64,000 nt of DNA from CAVVIO01 sp963748095 (lineage in GTDB: Bacteria; Bacteroidota; Bacteroidia; Bacteroidales; UBA10428), in assembly GCA_963748095.1 (NCBI GenBank), contig CAVVIO010000017.1, positions 31,086 through 95,085 on the forward strand, in the 5' to 3' direction. Positions 21,709 to 32,600 of the stretch are shown piece after piece. Below the pieces are notes generated by a model, which saw only the letters and a program-made list of their open reading frames with translations, did no database searches and was not told the DNA's origin. Each line of letters opens with the position of its first letter. Position 1 is the stretch's first letter. Made by a program: the position numbers and the translations under genes.

Positions 21709-23361
21709 ATGAGATTAAAAATTGCAGCTAAAATTGGTTTGGGTTTTGGTATTATCACTGCTGCTGTTGTTCTGAATGCTTTGCTTACAAGCAATGAATT
21801 ACGTAACAGCCGTGAAATAAACCAGACCATAACTAATGTCTATACTCCATCACTATCATTCATAAATGATCTTTATTCCAGAATCAGTGATTCAAGAATG
21901 CTGATCAAATCATGGGTTTTTATTGATAAAATTTCTGACACACCTGATAAAATCCGGTTAAAAGAATTACATACCAAGGTATATCCCAAGTTGTACGATA
22001 CCCTTAAATATTTTAGTGATAGCTGGCCCCCCGAACAAAAAACATTACTGGATGATATAAACACAACCATTGCCGACAGCCTGTTTCCGAAACATGAATA
22101 TATTATGTCGCAATTAAGCACCTTCGAAAGTTACGATGATCCTTTTATCGTTTTCGAGGTGACGCCTATGACAGAAGAAGGGGGAGACGTAATGTTACTG
22201 ACACAGCATGTGCTAAATAAAATATCTGTATTGCAACAGCAACAGGAGACACTTGTAGAAAATGGAAGAATTGAAATGGTAAATTCGTTCGACCGATTCC
22301 GCACATTTATTTTCCTGATGGGAATAGCCATGGTTTTTGCGGCTATATTAATAGGTATCTTTACCATAAGATCATTAGCCCGCCCGATCAATCACACGAA
22401 AAATATTCTCCAGCTAATGGGGAAAGGAATTTTACCAAAAGAAGAATTGAAAGAAGGACGTGATGAAATTGGCCAGATGGCCCAGGCCCTAAATTCACTT
22501 GTAAAAGGATTAAAGGCTATTTTCAATTTCTCACTGGAAATCGGGAAAGGAAACTTCAATAGTGAATTTAAACCCCTTAGTGATGATGACGTATTGGGTC
22601 ATTCATTGCTCGAAATGCGTGATGAATTGAAAAAGGCTACCGAAGAAGATGAGAAACGTAAAGAAGAGGACAATAACCGTAACTGGGCAGCTCAGGGAAT
22701 TGCAAAATTCAGTGACATTCTGCGTAAGAACAATGACAACATGGAAGAGTTGAGTTATGATATCATTAGTAATTTAGTGAGATATACCAATTCAAACCAA
22801 GGTGGAATATTCATTGTAAATGACAACGACAGGGATCACGTATTCCTGGAAATGACTGCCAGCTATGCTTATGACAGGAAAAAATTCCTGGAAAAGAGAG
22901 TGGAGGTAGGTGAAGGTTTGGTTGGCAGATGTTACCAGGAACAGGAAAAGATTTTCTTAACGGATATTCCAGGTGATTATATCAAAATTACATCGGGACT
23001 GGGTGATGATAATCCGTCCTGTTTGTTGCTGGTCCCCTTAGCATATAATAATCAGATTTATGGGATCATCGAAATAGCTTCTTTTAATAAATACCGCGAT
23101 TTTGAGATAGAATTTATCGAGCGGATAGCAGAAAATATTGCTGCTACTATCTCTTCTGTAAAAGCCAACATTCAAACAGCTATGTTGCTTGAACAATCAC
23201 AGCAACAAGCCGAAGAAATGTCATCGCAGGAAGAGGAAATGAGGCAGAATATGGAAGAACTCAGAGCAACGCAGGAACAATCGGCACGAAGAGAAGAAGA
23301 ACTCCAGCGTGAAGTTGGAAGATTGACGAAAGAATTAAAAGAAAATACAATAAAAAAATAA
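21709..23361 (+). CDS. membrane HAMP-GAF protein with C-terminal coiled coil, no visible output domain
   Basis: A 550-residue inner-membrane sensor-like protein. TM1 spans about residues 7-27, a periplasmic four-helix-type region follows (28-195), TM2 is about 200-222, then HAMP segments (225-310, including LARPINHTKNILQLMG and a second copy near FSLEIGKGNFNSEF) and a GAF domain (345-495, with SLLLVPLAYNNQIYGIIEIASF). The last 55 residues are an acidic Gln/Glu-rich coiled coil. There is no histidine kinase, GGDEF, phosphatase or methyl-accepting domain. It probably signals through a partner; the ligand is unknown. Confidence 0.8.
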   Translation: MRLKIAAKIGLGFGIITAAVVLNALLTSNELRNSREINQTITNVYTPSLSFINDLYSRISDSRMLIKSWVFIDKISDTPDKIRLKELHTKVYPKLYDTLKYFSDSWPPEQKTLLDDINTTIADSLFPKHEYIMSQLSTFESYDDPFIVFEVTPMTEEGGDVMLLTQHVLNKISVLQQQQETLVENGRIEMVNSFDRFRTFIFLMGIAMVFAAILIGIFTIRSLARPINHTKNILQLMGKGILPKEELKEGRDEIGQMAQALNSLVKGLKAIFNFSLEIGKGNFNSEFKPLSDDDVLGHSLLEMRDELKKATEEDEKRKEEDNNRNWAAQGIAKFSDILRKNNDNMEELSYDIISNLVRYTNSNQGGIFIVNDNDRDHVFLEMTASYAYDRKKFLEKRVEVGEGLVGRCYQEQEKIFLTDIPGDYIKITSGLGDDNPSCLLLVPLAYNNQIYGIIEIASFNKYRDFEIEFIERIAENIAATISSVKANIQTAMLLEQSQQQAEEMSSQEEEMRQNMEELRATQEQSARREEELQREVGRLTKELKENTIKK

Positions 23362-23678
23362 ATTAAGTAAATTTATAGCTATACACGGATACCATACGAA
23401 TCTTCTGATCTGGATTTTCTTTGGTATTTATAGAATTTTGCATCTTTTTCAGATTTTATCTGTTTCCAGCCAAACTGTATTTTTTATCCGGTTTCTGATA
23501 CTTATTACCCCACTGGGTAAGTTGTATTTCAACAATTTATGCTATTGTTAATCAAAAGTTTTCATGCTCTTACTATCTAAAATGAGGATTTGAACATTTT
23601 TCTGGTAAAGGGGGTTGTATTAGTTTCATTTTTATCCTTATTTTACGCAGTTGGTAAAGTAGAAAATATAAGGCATTT
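23362..23678. other. AT-rich intergenic stretch, no gene recognised
   Basis: A 317-bp gap between the HAMP-GAF gene and the GH15 gene. I see no open frame with family similarity, no RNA structure I recognise and no clear TAnnTTTG promoter. It probably holds the GH15 promoter. Confidence 0.5.
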
Positions 23679-25490
23679 ATGAATAATTTAAATTACGGCA
23701 TAATAGGGAATTGCAGGTCTGCAGCATTAATTTCAGAAAAGGGATCACTTGACTGGTGTTGTCTTCCTGCTTTTGATTCATCATCTGTTTTTGCAAGTAT
23801 TCTTGATGAAGAGAAAGGCGGCAGCTTTGAATTTATAATGGATGATGATTATGAAATTTCCCAGGCTTATATAAGAGATACCAATATTTTGGTCACAAAA
23901 TTTAAAAAAGAGAATGATTATTTTGAGGTAATCGATTTTATGCCTCGTTATTATAATGATAATAAAAGGGCACCTTATTCTCCTCCGGATATTATTCGTT
24001 ATATCAGATATAAATCAGGAAAACCTTCCTTCAGGGTAAAATATGATCCACGGCTTGAATATGCGGAGTATCCTACTTATACCATAGTACACAGTAAATA
24101 TGTTAAAAGTTATACCAAAAAAGGGACTTACGATTCAATTTATCTTTATACCAATCTGAATAAGGACAGTGTGGTGAAAGGGGAGGAGATAATACTCACT
24201 GAAGATGCTTTTTTTCTGATAAGTTACAATCAGAAAATATTACGTCAGGATGTCGAACATTCTTATTTGAAACTTCAACGTACCAAGGTTTATTGGTTAA
24301 ACTGGTCGGAAAGAACCTATAAATTTGCACAATATAATCAGGAAATCAAGCGGAGTGCTCTGGCACTGAAACTTCTGAGTTATGATAAATCAGGCGCTGT
24401 TCTTGCTGCAGTTACTACTTCACTACCCGAAGCCATTGGAGAGATCAGGAATTGGGATTACCGGTATTGCTGGATACGCGATGCATCTATGGTGATTAAA
24501 GTAATGACACGTCTGGGTCATTCCAATGTTGCCCGAAAATACATGGATTTTCTTATTGATATAATTCCTGATAAAGATGAGAAGATTCAGATAATGTATG
24601 GCATTAACGGTGAGAAAAAACTCTCTGAAAAAATTCTGGAACATCTTAATGGATATGAAGGATCGAAACCCGTACGTATTGGTAACGACGCCTATCGGCA
24701 AAAACAGAATGATATTTACGGGATTATGATGGACGTTATTTATCAGCAGTTTCAGGTTTTTGATTTAGCCCTGGATAATAGTGAAGCCCTATGGACTATT
24801 ATTCGTAGTATTGTGAAAATTGTTGAGAGGAACTGGAAAAAACCCGACCGTGGAATCTGGGAACTGCGGACCGATCAAAAACATTTTACCTTTTCCAAAG
24901 TACTTAGCTGGGTAGCTATAGACAGGGCTGTAAAGATCGCCCAGTTCCTGAATAATGGCAACGAATATGTAAAATTATGGTCAAAAATTAGAGATGCCAT
25001 TGAAAAAGATATTCTGAAAAATGCATGGAATGAAAAAATAGGCGCTTTTACCCAAAGTTATGGAACAGAAGATCTTGATGCTTCCAATCTTTTAATGGAA
25101 CCATTTGGATTTATTGAAGCCAAAGACCCTAAATATGTTAATACTGTCTATGCCACCCAAAAGTATCTTTCAAAAGACGGATTGATGTACAGGTACCGTA
25201 ACAAAGACGATTTTGGAACACCTTCTTCTTCTTTTACCATCTGCACTTTCTGGTTAATTGAAGCTTTACATAAAATCGGCGAACAGAATGAGGCAAAACA
25301 ACTTTTCGACCGGGTACTGAGTTATAGTAATCACCTTGGTCTATTCAGCGAAGACATTGATTTTAAAACCAAGCGTCTGCTGGGTAATTTTCCACAGGCG
25401 TATTCCCATCTGGCATTAATCGAAACAGCGATCATATTATCAGGGGGCGAATTTACCAGGGAACAACGAATACTCCAGCTTATTCATTGA
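23679..25490 (+). CDS. glycoside hydrolase family 15 protein (glucoamylase/trehalase-like)
   Basis: Inverting alpha-glucosidase-type enzyme with an N-terminal beta-sandwich (residues 1-240, from NYGIIGNCRSAALISEKGSLDWCCLP) and an (alpha/alpha)6 barrel. Family blocks are EIRNWDYRYCWIRDASM, GIWELR (a position expected to hold the general acid) and the C-terminal GNFPQAYSHLALIETA. There is no signal peptide, so it is probably cytoplasmic and acts on trehalose, maltooligosaccharides or glycogen fragments. The 603-residue length fits the bacterial trehalase/glucoamylase subgroup. Exact substrate is unresolved. Confidence 0.88.
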   Translation: MNNLNYGIIGNCRSAALISEKGSLDWCCLPAFDSSSVFASILDEEKGGSFEFIMDDDYEISQAYIRDTNILVTKFKKENDYFEVIDFMPRYYNDNKRAPYSPPDIIRYIRYKSGKPSFRVKYDPRLEYAEYPTYTIVHSKYVKSYTKKGTYDSIYLYTNLNKDSVVKGEEIILTEDAFFLISYNQKILRQDVEHSYLKLQRTKVYWLNWSERTYKFAQYNQEIKRSALALKLLSYDKSGAVLAAVTTSLPEAIGEIRNWDYRYCWIRDASMVIKVMTRLGHSNVARKYMDFLIDIIPDKDEKIQIMYGINGEKKLSEKILEHLNGYEGSKPVRIGNDAYRQKQNDIYGIMMDVIYQQFQVFDLALDNSEALWTIIRSIVKIVERNWKKPDRGIWELRTDQKHFTFSKVLSWVAIDRAVKIAQFLNNGNEYVKLWSKIRDAIEKDILKNAWNEKIGAFTQSYGTEDLDASNLLMEPFGFIEAKDPKYVNTVYATQKYLSKDGLMYRYRNKDDFGTPSSSFTICTFWLIEALHKIGEQNEAKQLFDRVLSYSNHLGLFSEDIDFKTKRLLGNFPQAYSHLALIETAIILSGGEFTREQRILQLIH

Positions 25491-25528
25491 GGAAGTTCAG
25501 TTGTAATAAATCATCTATTTATAGACTA

Positions 25529-26611
25529 TTAAAACCTGTATCCTGCGATGTTCAGGTCCTTCAAATTTTCAATCGGATCGGACGGACTGAGGTAGCGGGC
25601 CATGAATTTGTATATTTTGACCCTTATTTCCCTTGCTTGTTTTGTGTCTAACCGGTCGAAAGAATGACCTCCTGGCATGTCCTTGTAAATCTGGTATTCA
25701 AACTTTTTCCCATCAGCTTTCAGTGCCTGGATCAGGTGTTCTACTTCCAGCACATTTACATCGTCGTCATTTGTATTAGTGTGTATCAGCAGCGGCGTAT
25801 TCTGAAATTTTTCGGTATTCCACACGGGTGAACGCTTTCTATATTCTGCTATATTTTCATTGGCAGTCTGGCCAATGTGATAATCTGCCGAATAAAGATC
25901 ACGGTAATCGTCGGTCATATAACCCATACGCGCAATCAGATCACTTACCGGAACCCCAGCAAAGGCACACTGGTAGTCCTTTGGATGATTAAAAATGTTA
26001 AATAAGGTGATCATCCCGCCATGGCTCCAGCCCATGATTCCGACACGGTTTTCGTCTATGAAATCATAATTTTCAAGCACATAGTTTTTACTGGCAAGGA
26101 CATCCTCTGTTTCCAGTCCGCCATAATCAATTCTTTCATAATAATCACGTCCGTATCCGGTACTGCCACGGTATTCTGCAGCCACTACAATGTAACCTTG
26201 AGAAACCAGCTCACGAACAATATGCGTGTAATAAGTGGTGAAATCGGCATGTACACCTCCGTGGGGCAAAACCATTAAAGGATATTTTTTTGAAATATCA
26301 GTATTTTTCGGAATAAAAACATATGTCCAGAATTTAACCGGATTCCCGGCGCCAATTCCGGTAGGGTTTTTTTCTTTCCATTTCTGCGGACCATAAATAT
26401 AGGCTTTATCAATATATGCAATATCACCAACCCGCTGAAACCACAATACATCATCGATGGCTTTTGCCAGTTGGTCGAACTGATGGTTCAGATCTTCATC
26501 GTTTTTCTGCAGTGCATTAAGATTGTCTTTCAGCCCGCCCAAATCTGTCTGGGCTGAAATGTTTAAGGTACCTATCCAGAAGATAAGCGCCATCCAGGCA
26601 TATTTTTTCAT
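25529..26611 (-). CDS. secreted S9-family prolyl oligopeptidase-like alpha/beta hydrolase
   Basis: A 360-residue serine hydrolase with signal peptide MKKYAWMALIFWIGTLNISAQ (first 20 residues shown less Q) and the S9 catalytic domain. The nucleophile is in GWSHGG (about residue 195), the acid lies in NTNDDDVNV and the base in GGHSFDR. HGGVHADF supplies the oxyanion region. It lacks the large beta-propeller that restricts access in classical members, so it may hydrolyse peptides or esters. It is convergent with the GH15 gene with only a 38-bp gap. Confidence 0.83.
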   Translation of the reverse strand: MKKYAWMALIFWIGTLNISAQTDLGGLKDNLNALQKNDEDLNHQFDQLAKAIDDVLWFQRVGDIAYIDKAYIYGPQKWKEKNPTGIGAGNPVKFWTYVFIPKNTDISKKYPLMVLPHGGVHADFTTYYTHIVRELVSQGYIVVAAEYRGSTGYGRDYYERIDYGGLETEDVLASKNYVLENYDFIDENRVGIMGWSHGGMITLFNIFNHPKDYQCAFAGVPVSDLIARMGYMTDDYRDLYSADYHIGQTANENIAEYRKRSPVWNTEKFQNTPLLIHTNTNDDDVNVLEVEHLIQALKADGKKFEYQIYKDMPGGHSFDRLDTKQAREIRVKIYKFMARYLSPSDPIENLKDLNIAGYRF

Positions 26612-26715
26612 GGTTAAAAATTTTGGTTGAATAAATGTAAAAAGAAATTTCTAAATGAGAAACTTCTTTAATAATTCCCATAAAATTGTTTCCTTCGCAG
26701 TTTTAATTTTCAGTT

Positions 26716-26964
26716 ATGGATTGCAGAAAGGATTGTGGTGCATGTTGTATTGCCCCGTCAATATCATCTTCTATTCCGGGAATGCCGCACGGCAAACCGG
26801 CTGGTGTAGCATGTATACACCTGACCGAAGATCTGCGTTGTGGAATATTTAATTCTCCTTCACGACCTGAAGTTTGCGGAAAATTTATGGCTGAAACTCT
26901 TGTGTGCGGAAAGAACCGGGAAGAGGCTCTTAGGATTTTAAGCGACCTGGAAAAAGGATTTTAA
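26716..26964 (+). CDS. YkgJ-family cysteine-cluster protein
   Basis: An 82-residue protein with clustered cysteines: CRKDCGACC at the start, then CIHLTEDLRCGIF, VCGKF and VCGK. This pattern is typical of the YkgJ/UPF0153 family, proposed to bind zinc or an iron-sulfur cluster. No transmembrane segment or signal is seen. It precedes pgeF by 61 bp and may share its transcript. Biochemical function is unknown. Confidence 0.78.
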   Translation: MDCRKDCGACCIAPSISSSIPGMPHGKPAGVACIHLTEDLRCGIFNSPSRPEVCGKFMAETLVCGKNREEALRILSDLEKGF

Positions 26965-27025
26965 TACCCATTATAATTTTCTAATTTTATAATAATATTC
27001 CTGATTATATTTTGAAAAGTAAACG

Positions 27026-27809
27026 ATGCAACGTATTTATAAAAACGGACTGCACTTTCGTGTTTTTGATATTCTAACTGAACAAAGCGGATTGGAACAC
27101 CTGGTAACAGAACGAAACCAGGAGTATGAAAATTCCGGGCTTAATCTCAGTTTCAATACAGGAGAAAACATTCAAAAAGTTAATAAAAACCGTGAACAGG
27201 TTATTCGATTATTTGACAAGCCACCTGAAAAAGTGTTTTTCCCCGATCAATGTCATACAGCTGAAGTAGAAATTGTTGACTTCCATACAACTGAGCAATC
27301 TTTGCTATCAACAGACGCTATCATCACAAATAAAAGAGGCACTTGCATCGGGGTACTTACTGCTGATTGTGTCCCCATTTTGATTTACGATCCGGTTAAA
27401 AGAGTCATTGCAGCTATTCATGCAGGCTGGAGGGGGACAGTCGGAGAAATTGTGAAAAATACAATTAGCAGAATGATAGAATCATTTAATGTTCATCCGT
27501 CCAATCTTGTTGTAGCTATCGGGCCTTCCATATCCGGTAAAAATTATCAGGTCGGCCCTGAAGTGGTTAAACAATTCAGATCCGCTTTTAATATGGATCG
27601 TTTGATTTTCTCACATTTTACAGCAGATGGCAGGGCAAACCTCAGATTTATGGGAATGCAACCGTCAGATCCTGTTGAATTGTGGTGTTCAAAACGATCG
27701 TATTGAACTGGCGGGGATTTGTACCTATGATCAGATTGATAATTTCTTTTCTGCAAGGCGCGAGGGTTTTTATACTGGTCGCTTTGCCTCTTGTATTATG
27801 TTAACATGA
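27026..27809 (+). CDS. pgeF: peptidoglycan editing factor (YfiH/laccase-domain family), one frameshift
   Basis: Cytoplasmic purine-nucleoside-phosphorylase-like protein; E. coli PgeF hydrolyses L-Ser that MurC wrongly adds to UDP-MurNAc. Metal and active-site motifs are DQCHTAEV, LTADCVPI and AIHAGWRGT, giving the His/Cys/His triad, followed by AIGPSISGKNYQVG. The frame changes near 27645; the second frame continues DLWECNRQILLNCGV and ends with FFSARREG, the usual C-terminus. Removing one base yields 260 residues. The break is probably a sequencing insertion. Confidence 0.92.
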
Positions 27810-27871
27810 AACAATATATTTAATTTAATTCCTTAACTTATGGATGAATATTTTTTAGTTAGAAAACACTA

Positions 27872-28774
27872 ATGAATCAAAAGTTAAAAATGAGTACTGA
27901 TCAAACTAAAAAACTGACTAACATAGAGGGTTATGGCTCTGTTGTACTGAACACCGTTTTATTTGCCTTAAAAATCTGGGCAGGAATCATTACAGGTTCT
28001 ATTGCCTTGGTGGCCGATGCCTGGCATACCCTTACCGATTCTTTCAGTTCTGTTATTATAATCATCGGTGCCTGGTTTTCACGGCAACCACCTGATAAGG
28101 AGCATCCCTTTGGTCATGGGCGCGCTGAATTGATTACTTCTTCCATCATTGGAATGTTGCTTGCTGTTATCGCTTTTGACTTTTTAAAGGAAGGGATTGT
28201 AAAATTCAAAGCTCATGAAGCGACAAATTACGGTACAATTGCCATAGTGGCCACCATTGTGTCAATTGTTGTTAAAGAATTGATGGCTCAATATGCCTTT
28301 TGGGCCGGACGAAAAACCGGTTCCCGTATGTTAAAAGCGGATGCATGGCACCATCGCAGTGATGCTATCTCATCAGTTGTTATTTTAATCGGGATATTTT
28401 TTGGGAGACAATGGTGGTGGATCGATGCTGTATTAGGAATGATAGTGGCATTACTCATCGGATATGCCTCATTCGAGATTATGCGTGATACCATTCACGC
28501 TATGTTAGGTGAAGCTCCTGACGAGGCGTTTCTGAAAAAACTCAATGCGCTTGCCAGTAACCTGCATAATAAAGATCTGAAAATTCATCATGTACATCTT
28601 CATTCCTATGGGCGTCATAAAGAATTAACCCTTCATATCAAACTGGAGCACTCAACTACACTGCTTCAGGCACATGAAATTGCCACCCGGCTCGAGAGTA
28701 GTATTTTAAAAGAAATGGATATTGAAGCAACCATTCATATGGAACCGGTAAATGCCAGTGATTTTCACGATTGA
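27872..28774 (+). CDS. cation diffusion facilitator (CDF) family transporter
   Basis: Proton-coupled divalent metal exporter of the inner membrane. The 300-residue protein has six predicted helices, with the paired transport site HxxxD in DAWHTLTDSFSS (TM2) and DAWHHRSDAISS (TM5), and a cytoplasmic C-terminal dimerisation domain with HHVHLHSYGRHKEL. The HxxxD form is generally associated with Zn or Cd rather than Mn. An ATG at 27890 is an alternative start. It sits 400 bp before the copper island, but whether it belongs to it is unclear. Confidence 0.9.
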   Translation: MNQKLKMSTDQTKKLTNIEGYGSVVLNTVLFALKIWAGIITGSIALVADAWHTLTDSFSSVIIIIGAWFSRQPPDKEHPFGHGRAELITSSIIGMLLAVIAFDFLKEGIVKFKAHEATNYGTIAIVATIVSIVVKELMAQYAFWAGRKTGSRMLKADAWHHRSDAISSVVILIGIFFGRQWWWIDAVLGMIVALLIGYASFEIMRDTIHAMLGEAPDEAFLKKLNALASNLHNKDLKIHHVHLHSYGRHKELTLHIKLEHSTTLLQAHEIATRLESSILKEMDIEATIHMEPVNASDFHD

Positions 28775-28802
28775 TATAAGCGATCTTATATAACCCTTCA
28801 AG

Positions 28803-28931
28803 AGGCTGTCTAAAAAGTCACTTTTTTGTCATTCTGAACGAAGTGAAGAATCTAAAATACACTATAAATGAGATGCTTCACTACGTTCAGCATGACAACA
28901 TCATAATAAATTATTACTTTTTAGACAGCAT
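28803..28931. repeat. MITE-like/REP-like inverted-repeat element
   Basis: Perfect 14-bp terminal inverted repeats (GCTGTCTAAAAAGT, 28805-28818, and its complement 28916-28929) enclose a second imperfect pair of arms (TGTCATTCTGAACGAAGTGA near 28828 and its inverse near 28880). The whole 129 bp can fold into one long hairpin. There is no coding capacity. The inner motif is of a type found in many copies in diverse bacteria, which suggests a mobilised non-autonomous element, but no copy number can be judged from this window. Confidence 0.7.
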
Positions 28932-29175
28932 CTTGAGATTTTACACGTATTATCTTTTTACTTTTTCTAAAACATCTGTTAATTAATAATCTTTTTTAAA
29001 ATTCAACCGTATAACAAACGTTTTGAATCATATGGAAAATAAATTTATCAGATATATTCTTTGGAATTAAATATGTTAACAACAAACAATTTCCTTAAAT
29101 ATTTGTTAAAAAACATAAATACATATATATATTCTTAAAAAGAAATTACCTTAGCTAATTGCTATTTATAGATTA

Positions 29176-29550
29176 ATGTTTAAAAAAGTAAGAAATATAG
29201 CGGTTTCCCTGGTTTTCCTGGTTTCAACTACCGGGATAACATTCCATAAACATTATTCCGATGGGGAACTGTTTGATTTTTCTATATTCGGGAAAGCTAA
29301 ATCCTGCTGTGAAACGAACTGCGGATGTTGCAAAGATGAAACAGTAACCTTTCAGCTTCATACCGATGTTCTTGGAAGCGCCTTTCAACAGGTGGAAACG
29401 CCGCATTTTAATCATATTCTCCAGGTAATTCAGATTGATCATTTAATACAACCTTTGTTTAGTGCCAGTTTACCGGAGCATTTTTATTTTGACAGTTCTC
29501 CGCCCACGATAACGCATAATCTGGCACTACTGCAAAATTTCCTTTTATAA
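29176..29550 (+). CDS. HYC_CC_PP-type small envelope protein
   Basis: A 124-residue protein with an N-terminal hydrophobic signal (KKVRNIAVSLVFLVSTTGITF), then FHKHYSDGE, a Cys-rich stretch SCCETNCGCCKDE and a PP pair in DSSPPTITH. This matches the Bacteroidota HYC_CC_PP family pattern (here HYS for HYC), members of which often sit beside heavy-metal efflux genes. It lies 133 bp before cusA. A periplasmic metal-binding or accessory role is inferred from the cysteines and the location, with no known activity. Confidence 0.62.
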   Translation: MFKKVRNIAVSLVFLVSTTGITFHKHYSDGELFDFSIFGKAKSCCETNCGCCKDETVTFQLHTDVLGSAFQQVETPHFNHILQVIQIDHLIQPLFSASLPEHFYFDSSPPTITHNLALLQNFLL

Positions 29551-29683
29551 TTCTCTTTCATTTTATCAGGCAGTCCTGATCTGACAGGATCATTGTATTT
29601 CAATGTATCTGCCGCGACAGTTGTATGCATCATGCATATCTCTGTTTGTGAAAATGCATTAAGTATTTAATAAATGAAAGAGA

Positions 29684-32600
29684 ATGTTAAACAAAATAAT
29701 TCGGTTTTTCTTGGAGAATAAACTGGTTACCTTTCTGGTGCTGATCGTTTTGATCAGATGGGGAATTATTTCAGCTCCCTTTAACTGGAACCTGGGATTT
29801 TTACCCCGTGATCCGGTACCAGTGGATGCCATTCCTGATATTGGTGAAAACCAGCAAATCGTTTATACCGAATGGCCGGGCCGTTCGCCACAGGATATCG
29901 AGGATCAGATTTCATATCCGCTTACCACAGCGTTGCTGGGGATTCCGGGCGTAAAAACCATTCGAAGTAATTCCATATTCGGATTATCCAGTATTTACAT
30001 CATTTTCGATGACAATGTTGAGTTTTACTGGAGCCGTACCCGAATCCTTGAAAAGTTGAATTCACTGCCTGCCGGTACTTTACCTGACAGGTGTAACACC
30101 GGCACTGGGACCGGATGCAACAGCTCTGGGGCAAATTTACTGGTACACGCTGGAAGGCCGAGACAAAAACGGAAAACCGGCCGGTGGCTGGGATCCGCAG
30201 GAAGTTAGAACCATTCAGGATTTTTATGTGCGTTATGCACTGACTTCTGCCAAAGGAGTTTCTGAAGTAGCCTCCATTGGTGGATTTGTGAAAGAATACC
30301 AGGTGGATATTGATCCCAATGCCATGAAAGCATACGGTGTGAATGTGTCGCAGATTATGGCAGCGGTTAAAAACAGCAACCTCGATATCGGTGCCAGGAC
30401 CATTGAATTTAACCGGGCGGAATACCTGATGAGGGCACTGGGTTATATCAAAAATCTGAAAGATCTGGAAGAAAGTGTGGTTGCTGTCCACAACAATGTT
30501 CCGGTCCGGATCAAAGATGTGGCCAAGGTAAATTACGGTCCTGCTACACGCCGCGGCGGTCTGGATAAAGGCGGCGCCGAAGCAGTTGGTGGGGTTGTGG
30601 TTGCCCGCTACGGCGCCAACCCGATGGAAGCGATAAACAATGTAAAGGCAAAAATTGCAGAAATTTCTCCCGGACTGCCAGTCAAAAACATTAAAAGACG
30701 GCACAGTTTCAAAAGTAACCATCGTTCCGTTTTACGACCGCACCGGTTTAATCAAGGAAACACTGGGAACACTGGAAGAAGCGTTGTCGCATGAAATTCT
30801 TATCAGCATCATTGTAGTAATCATTCTGGTGATGAATCTCAGGGCATCGTTCCTGATTTCCAGTTTACTGCCCATCGGTGTACTAATGACTTTTATTGTC
30901 ATGCGTCAGTTTCGATGTGGATGCCAACATCGTTGCGCTTTCCGGTATTGCTATTGCCATCGGTGTGATGGTGGATGTGGGAATTGTATTTACGGAGAAT
31001 ATCATCCGGCACCTCGAAATGCCTGAGAACAAGGGGGCCCGTGGTAAAAAACTGCTAACATGTAATTTACGATGCTACGGTAGAAGTTGCATCTGCGATA
31101 ATCACTGCCCTGGCAACCACAGTTGTAAGTTTCTTGCCGGTTTTTGCCATGCAGGCTGCCGAAGGTAAATTGTTCCGGCCGCTGGCATTCACAAAAACAT
31201 TTGCCATACTTGTCATCACTGGTCATCGGCATTATAATCATTCCGGCACTGGCCACATGTCGTATTTTCCATCCGGTTTGACAAAAAACGTATTTCCAGG
31301 ATTTGGAACGGCATATTGATTGCAGCGGGTGTGCTTTTCGTTATTATTTTTCATTCCTGGGTAGCACTGGCGCTGGTTGCTTTCGGTATAAACAACCTGC
31401 TGGAATACCGCTGGCCCGAAGAAAAAAGAAAATATGTCAATGTACATCAACATCGTCATTGCATTGTCAGTAGTTATATTTCCTGGCCAGTGAATGGATG
31501 CCGCTGGGCGCCCAGAACAGCCTTTACGAACTTCCTGTTTGTAATCACTCATTCATGGCAGTAATCCTTGGGGTTTTATGACGATTGTGCATTATTACCC
31601 TGAAATTCTGAAATGGTGCCTGGCCCACAAATGGCAATTTCTCAGCTATCCCGATAGTAGTCGTATTATTTGGGATAATGATTTGGCTTGGATTCGGTAA
31701 GATGTTCGGATTTCATTCCTGACAAAGTTAAAGAAACATCATTCTGGAAATCGGTTGAAGCAAAATTTCCCGGGAGTGGGAAAAGAATTTATGCCTTCCC
31801 TCGACGAAGGTTCATTCCTTCTGATGCCCACAACCATGCCACACTCAGGTATCCAGGAAAACCTTGATGTAATCGAGCTTTTAGATAAGAAATTAAACTC
31901 CATACCGGAAGTGGAAAATGTGGTTGGAAAATGGGGACGTGTAAATTCAGCACTCGACCCGGCACCAACTTCCATGTACGAAAACATCATCAATTATAAA
32001 TCGGAATACATTCTGAATGAAGAAGGGCACCGCATGCGTTTTAAAGTGAACAAAGACAATGCTTTTGTTCTGAAAGACGGAAGTGTGTACAATCCCAAAA
32101 GATGGATTCCGGAAAATTAAAAAGGAAGATTTAATTCAAGATAAAAACGGGGAATATTTCCGTCAGTGGCGCGACAATATCACACTCCCGGATGATATCT
32201 GGCAGGAAATTATCAAACAGCCAACATTCCCGGGTCTGACATCGGCACCAAATTACAGCCTATACAAACCCGGCTGGTAATGTTGCAAACAGGAATGCGC
32301 GCACCCATGGGAATAAAAGTATTTGGGCCCGATTTGGAAACCATTGAAAAAGTTGGATTGGAACTGGAACGCTACCTGAAAAATGTGGATGGCGTGGCAC
32401 CCATGTCAGTTTTTGCCGACCGTGTGGTAGGAAAACCTTACCTCGAATTGGAGATCGACCGCGAAGCCATTGCACGTTACGGATTGAGCATTAGACAATT
32501 GCAAAACGTATTAAGCGGTGCAATCGGAGGTATGCAACTAACTACTACAGTTGAAGGCCGCGAACGGTTCCCGGTTCGTATGCGTTATGCCCGCGAATTC

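Noticed and set aside
28775..29175. A transposase gene linked to the MITE-like element
   Set aside because: No open frame of useful length and no DDE-type motif in this stretch or elsewhere in the window.
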